Below, one piece after another: positions 1 to 6,831 of a stretch of DNA of 64,000 nt. The notes beneath the pieces were generated by a model. The model worked only from the letters and a program-made list of their open reading frames with translations, was not told the DNA's origin and did not search any database. Within the stretch, counting starts at the first letter, position 1; each line of letters starts with the position of its first letter. The position numbers and the translations under genes were made by a program. The DNA comes from Nitrospirota bacterium (lineage in GTDB: Bacteria > Nitrospirota > Thermodesulfovibrionia > Thermodesulfovibrionales > JdFR-88), in contig JACWAF010000013.1 in the NCBI GenBank assembly GCA_014874185.1, positions 1-64,000 of the forward strand, given 5' to 3'.

Positions 1-169
1 AGAAAATCCCTCCTAACCTACCCTTTGTCAAAGGGCCTTTACCAAAGGGAGGAATTACCCCTCTTTGGAACGGGGTCCCCTAAAAGTCGCAGACTTTTTG
101 GGGTGCGGGTTGAGGGGCGAGGGGAGATTTTCCAGTCAAAATGTCTGTTCAATTATGAGGCCCTTAATA
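1..169 (+). repeat. MITE-like dispersed repeat, copy 1 (left end cut by window edge)
   Basis: This is the right-hand part of a ~205-bp element seen in full at 30351-30556 and 34596-34799, and in reverse at 58577-58750 and 11409-11595. It starts in the AAAATCCCTCC arm, holds the hairpin AAAAGTC-GCA-GACTTTT, and ends in the terminal inverted repeat ATTATGAG..CCTTAATA at about 155-169. It lies about 100 bases beyond the 3' end of hyaC. There is no transposase gene in it. The open frame across the repeat recurs in other copies because the copies are nearly identical, and I do not regard it as coding. Confidence 0.8.
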
Positions 170-180
170 ATATAGAGGAG

Positions 181-208
181 GCCCAGTCCTTCGCGGCCCC
201 GACTGGGC
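181..208 (-). terminator. possible terminator of the hydrogenase operon
   Basis: A perfect 8-bp stem (GCCCAGTC / GACTGGGC) with a 12-base loop lies 66 bases beyond the hyaC stop. Read on the minus strand it is followed by an AT-rich run with only a weak T tract, so a factor-independent terminator is plausible but not certain. Confidence 0.4.
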
Positions 209-273
209 GCCTTGAGCCCCGGCGGGTTTTACCCTGGCCCGGAGGCCATAATAGCTTGGACCTGCCTCCTGTC

Positions 274-975
274 TCAGTCTGTTGTCTTCCTGGGCCTTGG
301 CTCGATATCTTCCTCCCTTATGAATTTGAACCCGCCGAATATGGACCCCAGAAGCCCGTTGGTCTCCACCGTATCCAGATACCAGGCAAGATAGATGTGG
401 GCCAATGCGAAGAACAGGAGCCCGTACATCCCTATGTAATGTATCAGCCTGATTGTTGGTATGGTGAATATCCATAGAAGCCAGCCGCCGAGGAGCATGT
501 GCGTGAAATTGTAATGGTCTACCGTGAAGAGGGCGAAGCCGGTGAAGATTTCAACCACCATTCCGGCGTAGACGAAAAAATACACCAGGTTCGCAAGCTG
601 CGTATGGCCGACGGCGACGGGCGATTCCCTGCCTATGAAGAGGTGGAACTTTATGGCCTTCAGGACGTCATGCCATTGCTCGCGCGTGTGGGGGAGCCAT
701 GTGCGCCAGCTTGCGTACCGGTTCCCCATGAAGGCCCAGATGATCCTGAGCGCCACCATGGCCAGAAGCAGGTACCCGAACGACAGGTGCAGCAGCCGCA
801 TCCAGCCCATCGTATACGCCGGATTGCTCCCTGTATAGATGAAGGTCCTCGCGATGTAAAAACCCGTGAAGACGAGCGCGGCTATTGAGAGCACGTTCAG
901 CCAATGCGCGAGCCTTACCGGGAATTCCCAGACGTAAACTCTCCGCCTGCACGCATATGTGGTTTTTTGCTCCAT
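274..975 (-). CDS. hyaC: Ni/Fe-hydrogenase b-type cytochrome subunit
   Basis: This 233-residue integral membrane diheme cytochrome b takes electrons from the hydrogenase small subunit and passes them to the quinone pool. Hydrophobic segments lie near residues 20-42, 60-85, 125-150 and 165-205. Histidines suited to heme binding sit in the LAHWLN segment at about residue 19, in the second segment (LHLSFGYL) and in the last one (HYIG, LAHIY). Length fits the HyaC/HupC family. It starts 2 bases after the hyaB stop, so it is translated as the third gene of hyaA-hyaB-hyaC. The b-type subunit implies a respiratory, periplasm-facing uptake enzyme. No maturation genes (hyp, hyaD) are visible in the window. 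Confidence 0.9.
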   Translation of the reverse strand: MEQKTTYACRRRVYVWEFPVRLAHWLNVLSIAALVFTGFYIARTFIYTGSNPAYTMGWMRLLHLSFGYLLLAMVALRIIWAFMGNRYASWRTWLPHTREQWHDVLKAIKFHLFIGRESPVAVGHTQLANLVYFFVYAGMVVEIFTGFALFTVDHYNFTHMLLGGWLLWIFTIPTIRLIHYIGMYGLLFFALAHIYLAWYLDTVETNGLLGSIFGGFKFIREEDIEPRPRKTTD

Positions 976-977
976 GG

Positions 978-2687
978 TCAGACCGCTTTCACCTTTATGG
1001 ATTTGTTAGTGGTCAGGTCGGTCACGTGCACGGCGCAGGCCAGACAGGGATCGAAGGAATGCACCGTGCGAAGTATCTCCAGAGGCTTGTCCGGTTCGGC
1101 AACGGGCGTGCCGAGGAGGGCCTGCTCATAGGGGCCCCTCTGTCCCTTTGCGTCCCTGGGGCTTGCGTTCCAGGTGGACGGGACCACGCATTGATAGTTC
1201 TCTATCGCGCCGCCCTTTATCCTTACCCAGTGTCCCAGGGCGCCGCGCGGGGCCTCAAAAAGGCCGAAGCCCTTGGCCTCTTTCGGCCAGCTCGACGGGT
1301 CCCACTTGGCGCCGTCGAAAACCCTGTAGTCGCCCTTCTTGATATTTGCCGCAAGCTGGCCTATCCAGACGGGGAGCATCTGAACCACAACCAGGGCCTC
1401 TATGCCCCTTGCGGCCGTCCTGCCCAGCGTGGAGAAGAGGGCCTCCGGGCCCACACCCAGCTTTTTAAGCGCTCCGTCCACGGCCGCCTTCACCTGCGGA
1501 TGCCCTTTAGCGTATGCAACAAGCATCCTCGCCAGCGGCCCCACTTCCATGACCCTGTCTTCGTACCTGGGGGACTTTACCCAGGAATATTTCTGGTTTG
1601 TATCAAGGAACTGGTATGGGGGCTTCGGCCCGGTGTACTTGTAATTCGTTATGCCCTCCCATGGGTGCTTTGCGGCATTGTTGCCCTCCTTGTACTCGTA
1701 CCAGGAATGGGTAACGTACTCGGTTATCTTCGAGGGGTCCACGGGATAGACCTTTGTCAGGTCCTTGTTGAATATTATGCCCCTGGGCAGGAAGAGGTTC
1801 TCGGTATTGGAGACGGAGTCGTTGGGGAACTCGCCGTAGGAGAGGTAATTGCCCACTCCGGCGCCCAGCTCGGTCCATTCCTTGTAGAAGGAAGCTATGG
1901 CAAGGAGGTCCGGGACGTAGACCTTCTCGACGAATTCCTTCGCAATATCGGCGTATTTTATCAGGCTGGCCAGGCCGTCCACATTAAAGGTGCTCTCCTC
2001 GTTGGGGTTTATGGCCAGGGCCATGCCGCCCACAAGGTAGGTCTGCGCGTGGGGGTTCTTGCTCCCAAGGATTGCATGTATGCGTATCACTTCCCTCTGC
2101 CAGTCGAGGGCCTCCAGGTAATGGGCCACGGCCATCAGGTCGGCCTCGGGCGGCAGCTTGTAGGCCGGGTGCCCCCAGTAGCCGTTGGCGAAGAGGCCGA
2201 GCTGGCCGGACTGGACGAAGCTCTTCAGCTTGTCCTGCACGCCCTTGAAGTATACCGTGCTGGAGTTATGCCAGTCTGAAATGGACTGGGCAAGCTGCGA
2301 GGTCTTTGCCGGGTCCGCCTTGAGGGCGCCGGTTATGTCCACCCAGTCCAGCCCGTGCAGGTGATAGAAATGAATGGTATGGTCCTGCACATACTGTATG
2401 CCCGAGATGAGATTCCTTACAAGCCTCGCGTTATCGGGAATGGTGATGCCAAGCGCGTTTTCTACTGCTCTCACGGAGCAGGTGGCGTGAACCGTCGTTC
2501 AAACGCCTCAAATACGCTGGGCGAAAGCCCATGCATCGCGCGGGTCCCTGTTTTTCAGGATCAGCTCGATGCCCCTGAACATCGTGCCCGATGCCCATGC
2601 GTCCTGCACTTTCCCGCCATCCACCTGGGCTTCGATCCTCAGGTGGCCCTCTATGCGGGTTATCGGATCTATGGCTATCTTCGGCAC
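978..2687 (-). CDS. hyaB: [NiFe] hydrogenase large subunit with two in-frame UGA codons (candidate double selenoprotein)
   Basis: The catalytic subunit carries the Ni-Fe site. The frame starts at GTG (2685-2687), 3 bases after the hyaA stop and behind GGAGG, and gives 569 residues. The N-terminus has the family motif [17 protein letters not shown]. Codons 60 and 63 are TGA (2508-2510 and 2499-2501), exactly where the L1 motif R-x-C-G-x-C-x3-H needs its two nickel-ligand cysteines: R58-I-UGA-G-V-UGA-T-T-V-H67. The C-terminal L2 motif DPCLACAVH (about 546-554) has normal TGT and TGC codons and is followed by a 15-residue tail expected to be cut off during nickel insertion. The frame is otherwise intact, so two exact Cys-to-UGA changes argue for selenocysteine and against decay. 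An automatic caller would start at the ATG at 2474 and lose the L1 motif. Confidence 0.88.
2465..2507 (-). promoter_or_regulatory. candidate bacterial SECIS stem-loops for the two hyaB UGA codons
   Basis: Reading on the minus strand straight after the first UGA, GGCGT-TT-GAAC-GACG-GTTC-ACGCC (2507 to 2484) folds into a 9-bp bulged hairpin that encloses the second UGA. Starting 17 bases after the second UGA, CTGCTC-CGTGA-GAGCAG (2481 to 2465) forms a perfect 6-bp stem whose loop has G at its second position followed by U. That matches the bacterial SECIS trend of a G in the first two loop bases at a short distance from UGA. The codons forming the second stem encode T-C-S, where the family usually has small or aliphatic residues. 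The fold is by eye only. Confidence 0.5.
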
Positions 2688-2690
2688 GGC

Positions 2691-3800
2691 TTATTCCTCC
2701 TTTTCCTTGGTCTCTATCTCAGGTATATGGTGCTCTTTGCGGTATTTTTTTACGCCCGCCCTGGCCACGCTGTGGATGGCTATGCCCGCGCCCGTGGCGA
2801 TGAGTACGCCCGCGCCTATCTTGTCCGCCGTGGTCTCCACCCCGAAACCGGGCACCGCCTCCAGCGTGCGATAGAACGGGGTCATGGTGTCCCAGAACCG
2901 GGGGGCGGCGCAGCCTATGCAGTTATGGCCTGCGCGCACCGGCCAGCTGGTGCGATCGTTCCACCTCTGCGCGGGGCAGTTCTTGTAAGTCTCCGGCCCC
3001 TTGCAGCCCATGTGGTAAAGGCACCAGCCCTTCTGATGCCCTTCGTCTCCCCACTCTCTTACATATCTGCCAGCGTCGTAATGGGCCCGGCGCTCGCAGA
3101 AATCGTGTATCCTGTCGCGGTATGCAAAGAGCGGCCTGCCCATCGAATCGGTAAGGGGCAGGCTTCCGAAGGTGAGATAATGGACCACGGTGCCCGTCAG
3201 GTTCACAACGTTCATCGGGCAGCCCGGCAGGTTTATAAGCGTTATCCCTTTTACCGCGTCCTTGACGCCCACCGCCCCGGTGGGGTTGGGGTTGGCCCCC
3301 GGTATCCCGCCGTCCCAGGCGCAGGCGCCCACGGCTATGGTGGCAAGGGCGTTTCCGCAGACCTCCTTGGCTATGTCCCTGGCGGACTTGCCGCCGACAC
3401 AGCAGTAGACCCCGTCGTCCTTCAGGGGGATTGCGCCCTCCACCACGCAGAGGTACTTGCCCTTCTGGTTCTTCACCACGTCATCAAGGGATTTCTCGGC
3501 CTGCTTTCCGGCTGGGGCCATTATGGTCTCGTGGTAGTCGACCGAGAGCAGATCGAGGACTATGTCCACTACGGTTGGCCTGTCCGCTCTTAGAAAGCTC
3601 TCGGTATTGCCACAACAGTCCTGGAATTCAAGCCAGACAAGCGAAGGCCTCTGCGCCTTCTCCAGGGCTTCGGCTATCTTCGGACCGAAGCCCGCGGGCA
3701 GGGCAAGGGTGGCCGCCATCAACGAACAAAACTGCAGGAATTCCCTTCTGCTGACACCTTTTCTTTTGAGGGCTTCATATATACTGCCTTTTTCTGCCAT
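2691..3800 (-). CDS. hyaA: [NiFe] hydrogenase small subunit, Tat-exported
   Basis: This 369-residue iron-sulfur subunit carries electrons from the Ni-Fe site to the cytochrome. It opens with a twin-arginine signal (S17-R-R-E-F-L, then a hydrophobic stretch), so the dimer is folded inside and exported. Distal and medial cluster motifs are present (GWCLYHMGCKGP, NC, GHNCIGC). A C-terminal hydrophobic helix (near residues 325-345) anchors it. The proximal-cluster motif is odd: the expected C-x-x-C reads C62-C63-G-N65, so the second ligand cysteine is asparagine and an extra cysteine follows the first. It is the first gene of the hydrogenase operon, and its stop precedes the hyaB GTG by 3 bases. 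Confidence 0.93.
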   Translation of the reverse strand: MAEKGSIYEALKRKGVSRREFLQFCSLMAATLALPAGFGPKIAEALEKAQRPSLVWLEFQDCCGNTESFLRADRPTVVDIVLDLLSVDYHETIMAPAGKQAEKSLDDVVKNQKGKYLCVVEGAIPLKDDGVYCCVGGKSARDIAKEVCGNALATIAVGACAWDGGIPGANPNPTGAVGVKDAVKGITLINLPGCPMNVVNLTGTVVHYLTFGSLPLTDSMGRPLFAYRDRIHDFCERRAHYDAGRYVREWGDEGHQKGWCLYHMGCKGPETYKNCPAQRWNDRTSWPVRAGHNCIGCAAPRFWDTMTPFYRTLEAVPGFGVETTADKIGAGVLIATGAGIAIHSVARAGVKKYRKEHHIPEIETKEKEE

Positions 3801-3836
3801 ATGATTTCCCCCTTCTGGGTTCTATACTCTATTCCT

Positions 3837-3865
3837 ATCTTTCTAAATACGATTAGGTTTGTCAA
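3837..3865 (-). promoter_or_regulatory. possible sigma70-type promoter for the hydrogenase operon
   Basis: On the minus strand TTGACA (3865-3860) is separated by 17 bases from a weak -10 candidate, AAAGAT (3842-3837). It lies about 37 bases upstream of the hyaA start, in the AT-rich gap shared with the divergent nuclease gene. Confidence 0.35.
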
Positions 3866-3927
3866 TCCTTTTTTGCAAATTTTTAAAAAAAGAAAACACT
3901 TAAAAAATAAACTGTTATACTTTTTAA

Positions 3928-4449
3928 ATGAAGAAAAAGCTCATTCTCTTCATCTTCTGCGAACTCGCCTTTTTTCTATCGCTCTCCATGGCTGCGGGCG
4001 CGGACGGGCTTGCCAGGATATACAGGGTGCAGGACGGCGACAGCGTGATCATATTTTATAAGGGCGCGGTCCTTCACGTGCGGCTTATCGGCATCGACGC
4101 GCCGGAGCTTGGCCAATGGCCCTGGGGCATTAAGGCGAAGAGGCATCTGGAAGACATCATGGCCGGGACAGATTATCGCGTGCGGGTGGAGACGGACGTT
4201 GAAAGGCACGACCGCTACGGCAGGCTGCTTGCCTACCTGTGGACCAAAGGCGGCGTGCTGATAAATTATTTGATGGTAAAGGACGGCTATGCCGTGATGT
4301 ACACCTTCCCTCCCAATGTGAAGCATGTGGATATGTTCCTAAGGGCCCAGCGTGTGGCCCGCGAAGAGGGGCTTGGGGTATGGGGAGAAAACGGGATTAA
4401 GGAGACGCCTTATCAATGGAGACGGAGGCACAGGGGCGGGGTTTATTGA
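3928..4449 (+). CDS. secreted thermonuclease-like (SNase family) nuclease
   Basis: A 173-residue protein with an N-terminal signal peptide (KKK followed by ~17 hydrophobic residues) and a staphylococcal-nuclease OB-fold. Family marks are VQDGDS near residue 35, RLIGIDAPELGQ near 53-64, and the catalytic stretch with E and R around VETDVERHDRYGRLLAYLW. It ends in a basic tail (QWRRRHRGG). It probably degrades nucleic acid in the periplasm or outside the cell. A TATACT hexamer at 3916-3921 lies only 7 bases before the ATG. The 3' end overlaps the long form of the following toxin frame. Confidence 0.85.
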   Translation: MKKKLILFIFCELAFFLSLSMAAGADGLARIYRVQDGDSVIIFYKGAVLHVRLIGIDAPELGQWPWGIKAKRHLEDIMAGTDYRVRVETDVERHDRYGRLLAYLWTKGGVLINYLMVKDGYAVMYTFPPNVKHVDMFLRAQRVAREEGLGVWGENGIKETPYQWRRRHRGGVY

Positions 4450-4693
4450 GGGATGTGTTGAGCATGTGGCAAGGCATCGCGTATCTCCAGAAGAAATCGA
4501 AGATATCGCATTCGATGACGAACCATGGGTAAGGAAGGGTCGCGAAGGTACCCGGTACATGCTGGGATATACTGTTGCCGGGAGGCATCTTCTTATCGTT
4601 TACGTCCTGAAAGGAAAAGGGAAAGCAAGGGTCATAACGGCAATGGACATGGATGAAAAAACGCGAAGACTTTATAAGAGAAGAGGCAAGTAA
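4352..4693 (+). CDS. BrnT-like toxin of a type II toxin-antitoxin pair (start uncertain)
   Basis: The segment ARHRVSPEEIEDIAF, then RKGREGTRYMLGYT, then VITAMDMDEKTRRLY follows the pattern of BrnT-type ribonuclease toxins, which are 80-100 residues long. The frame is open from an ATG at 4352, but that start overlaps the nuclease gene by 98 bases and adds a glycine- and arginine-rich leader unlike the family. A GTG at 4466 is an alternative start, though it would cut the first strand and helix. The usual W-D-x-x-N start of BrnT is not seen, so the 5' end may be damaged. The stop overlaps the antitoxin start (TAATG). Confidence 0.6.
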   Translation: MWPAKRGLGYGEKTGLRRRLINGDGGTGAGFIEGCVEHVARHRVSPEEIEDIAFDDEPWVRKGREGTRYMLGYTVAGRHLLIVYVLKGKGKARVITAMDMDEKTRRLYKRRGK

Positions 4694-4953
4694 TGAAGAA
4701 ACTGCCGACCTTTAAGACACAGGAAGAAGAGATAAGGTTCTGGGAGAACCATTCGATATCCGAATACTGGGGCGAACTTGAAGAAGGCGTTGATACCTTC
4801 AAGAGGCCGCGGCTTACCCCTGTAACGTTGAAATTCGATCCGCTTGTCCTGAAAAAGCTGAAGATGCTGGCGCGGAAAAGAGGGATTTCTTATAATGCTT
4901 ACATTCGCCTTTTGCTTGCCAAGGGCGTTGAAAGAGAAATACTTCAGCCTTAA
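4693..4953 (+). CDS. CopG-type antitoxin (BrnA-like)
   Basis: An 86-residue protein with an acidic N-terminal toxin-binding part (FKTQEEEIRFWENH, EYWGELEEG) and a C-terminal ribbon-helix-helix (VTLKFDPLVLKKLKMLARKR, then GISYNAYIRLLLAKGVE). This is the layout of the CopG antitoxins that pair with BrnT-like toxins and bind DNA to repress their own operon. The start overlaps the toxin stop by one base, so the two are co-translated with the antitoxin second, as in brnTA. Confidence 0.7.
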   Translation: MKKLPTFKTQEEEIRFWENHSISEYWGELEEGVDTFKRPRLTPVTLKFDPLVLKKLKMLARKRGISYNAYIRLLLAKGVEREILQP

Positions 4954-4961
4954 AGAAGGCC

Positions 4962-5198
4962 TTATTTATCGATAATCTGGACTTTACTGTCGCTCAAATT
5001 CACAAGATTTCGAGTATCTTTATCGAGCTGTTTTCGAAGATTCCTCTCCGTTTCACCTGTAAGAACGACTATTATTCCTCCACCCCAATCCTTATAATCA
5101 TTAAGCTGACCAATAAGCCTTTGATATTTTGCGGTAGTATTCAAATTATTTTTCAACTCCAGAATAACTTTATTTTCAACAACTAAATCCGCACGGAT
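4962..5198 (-). pseudogene. remnant of a PD-(D/E)xK-like nuclease gene
   Basis: An open stretch runs from 5198 down to 4962 with no good start codon; TGATGA blocks the frame at 5199-5204. The product reads IRADLVVENKVILELKNN and then GQLNDYKDWGGGIIVVLTGE, which resembles the D-x(n)-E-x-K core of small PD-(D/E)xK nuclease-like proteins. An upstream segment in another frame (to about 5250) may be the shifted 5' part. It sits just after a toxin-antitoxin pair, a typical place for decaying accessory genes. The family assignment is tentative. Confidence 0.45.
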
Positions 5199-5270
5199 TC
5201 ATCACACCATCCGCGGCAATTCCCAGCAGAATATGGCAGAAGGATTGAAAAATAAACTTTTAAAATCTGG

Positions 5271-5295
5271 ATGCCCGATTAAGGTCCTCGGGCAT
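5271..5295. terminator. short hairpin between the remnant and trpC
   Basis: ATGCCCGA and TCGGGCAT form an 8-bp stem with a 9-base loop. No strong T tract follows on either strand, so it may be a weak terminator or a repeat arm. Confidence 0.3.
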
Positions 5296-5369
5296 GACGG
5301 ACAAAGGACAAGGAAAAGAATAAAAGACCAAAAATTGAAAAAACCCCACCCTTTCTATAAACTTCTATT

Positions 5370-6161
5370 ATGTCCATCCTTGATGAGATCGTAAAAAAGA
5401 AGAAGGAAAGGCTTGCCGGGGCGAAGGCGAAGAGAAATCGTGGCGAGCTGATGTCCGCTATCAAGGACATGCCTGCTCCCCTGGATTTCCGGCGCGCAAT
5501 CAAAAGGGAAAACGGCATCAGGCTTATCGCCGAGCTTAAAAAGGCCTCCCCCTCAAGGGGCCTCATCCGGCCGGACTTCGACCCGGCACGGATAGCCGCA
5601 ATCTATAAGAAATGGGCAAGCGCCCTCTCGGTGCTCACCGAGGAGGATTTTTTCCAGGGCTCTATCGAATACCTGAAGACGGCCAAAGCCGAGGCGCAGC
5701 TGCCCGTCCTCCGCAAGGACTTCATCTTTGACGAGTACCAGATTTACGAGTCCCGCGCGGAAGGGGCGGACGCGATACTTCTTATAGCCAGGCTTCTTGC
5801 CCCCTCGCAGGCCGCGGAATACATGCACCTGGCCGGTGAACTTGGGCTTGGCGTGCTCTTCGAGGTGCATGACTACAGGGAGCTTGAGACCGCGCTTCGG
5901 ATTGACGCCCCGATTATCGGCATAAACAACCGCAATCTTGAGACCCTGCAAATAGATTTACAAACGACATTCAATTTAAAAAAGGAGCTTCCGGCCGGGA
6001 AGGTGGCGGTCTCGGAGAGTGGAATCAACACGCGCGCTGATGTGCTGCGGCTTGAAGAGGCCGGGGTGGACGCGATGCTTGTTGGCACGGCGTTTATGAA
6101 AGAGCGCGATATGGAAGCCAAAATACGCGAGTTGATGGGGGCTGGAGATGGTAAAGGTTAA
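5370..6161 (+). CDS. trpC: indole-3-glycerol phosphate synthase
   Basis: A 263-residue TIM barrel that closes the ring of carboxyphenylaminodeoxyribulose phosphate to indole-glycerol phosphate in tryptophan synthesis. The catalytic ELKKASPSRG lysine motif is near residue 55, LRKDFIFDEYQI near 110, the GINNRNLETLQID motif near 190, and VSESGI with the phosphate-binding GTAFM at the end. Length is normal. The 3' end overlaps trpF by 14 bases, so the two form a small trp operon. Other trp genes are not in the window. Confidence 0.96.
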   Translation: MSILDEIVKKKKERLAGAKAKRNRGELMSAIKDMPAPLDFRRAIKRENGIRLIAELKKASPSRGLIRPDFDPARIAAIYKKWASALSVLTEEDFFQGSIEYLKTAKAEAQLPVLRKDFIFDEYQIYESRAEGADAILLIARLLAPSQAAEYMHLAGELGLGVLFEVHDYRELETALRIDAPIIGINNRNLETLQIDLQTTFNLKKELPAGKVAVSESGINTRADVLRLEEAGVDAMLVGTAFMKERDMEAKIRELMGAGDGKG

Positions 6162-6771
6162 GATCTGCGGCATTACCAATCTGGAAGACGCCCTTGCCGC
6201 AGCCGACTACGGCGCGGACGCGATAGGCTTTGTCTTCTATAAAAAGAGCCCCCGTTATATAGAGCCCCGGAAGGCCAAAGAGATAATAAGCCATATCCCG
6301 CCTTTTATAACCACGGTTGGGGTGTTCGTTGACGAACCAAAGGAACAGATTGAAAAGATCCTTGCCGGAACCGGCATCGATGTTGCCCAGTTCCACGGGC
6401 ACGAACGCCCGGAGGACTGCGTTATCTCAAAAAGGGCGATAAAGGCCCTGAGGGTGAAGGAGATAAGCGACCTCGAACAGATGAAGCGCTATAAGGTGCA
6501 GGCATTCCTCCTTGATACCTGGGCCGAAGACGAACTGGGCGGCACGGGCAGGATATTCAACTGGTCCGTAGCCCTGGACGCAAAGCCCCTTGGCAGGATA
6601 ATCATGGCCGGAGGGCTTACGCCAGATAACGTGGCAGAGGCGGTGCGGATGGTGCGCCCCTACGGGGTGGACGTGGCAACCGGCGTGGAGCGCGAAAATG
6701 GCGTGAAAGACCACGAGAAGGTGCGGCTCTTCATCCAGAGGGCGAAAGAGATAGAGACGTACCCGGTTTAG
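6148..6771 (+). CDS. trpF: phosphoribosylanthranilate isomerase
   Basis: A 207-residue TIM barrel that isomerises phosphoribosyl-anthranilate, the step just before TrpC. It opens with VKVKICGITN (catalytic cysteine near residue 7) and has GFVFYKKSPRYI, the VAQFHGHE strand, the catalytic aspartate in FLLDTW near 128, GGLTPDNV near 155 and VATGVE with a phosphate-binding end. The start lies inside the trpC 3' end, a usual coupling. Confidence 0.96.
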   Translation: MVKVKICGITNLEDALAAADYGADAIGFVFYKKSPRYIEPRKAKEIISHIPPFITTVGVFVDEPKEQIEKILAGTGIDVAQFHGHERPEDCVISKRAIKALRVKEISDLEQMKRYKVQAFLLDTWAEDELGGTGRIFNWSVALDAKPLGRIIMAGGLTPDNVAEAVRMVRPYGVDVATGVERENGVKDHEKVRLFIQRAKEIETYPV

Positions 6772-6831
6772 GGATTGGCCCTTTCCAAGGAATGCAAAGA
6801 CTTTTTTAATCCTCCATCCCCTCCCTGAGCT

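Noticed and set aside
885-2279. 464-residue open frame on the plus strand
   Set aside because: It lies antisense to hyaB and hyaC, has no family motif and a histidine/glycine/arginine-rich shadow composition.
978-2474. hyaB as a 498-residue gene starting at ATG 2474
   Set aside because: It would omit the RIEGH segment and the L1 nickel motif, which lie in frame upstream behind a good ribosome site; the shorter call arises only from treating the UGA pair as stops.
5199-5204. TGATGA ahead of the nuclease remnant as possible selenocysteine codons
   Set aside because: There is no cysteine-type motif at that spot and no start upstream in frame; it is simply a decayed gene.
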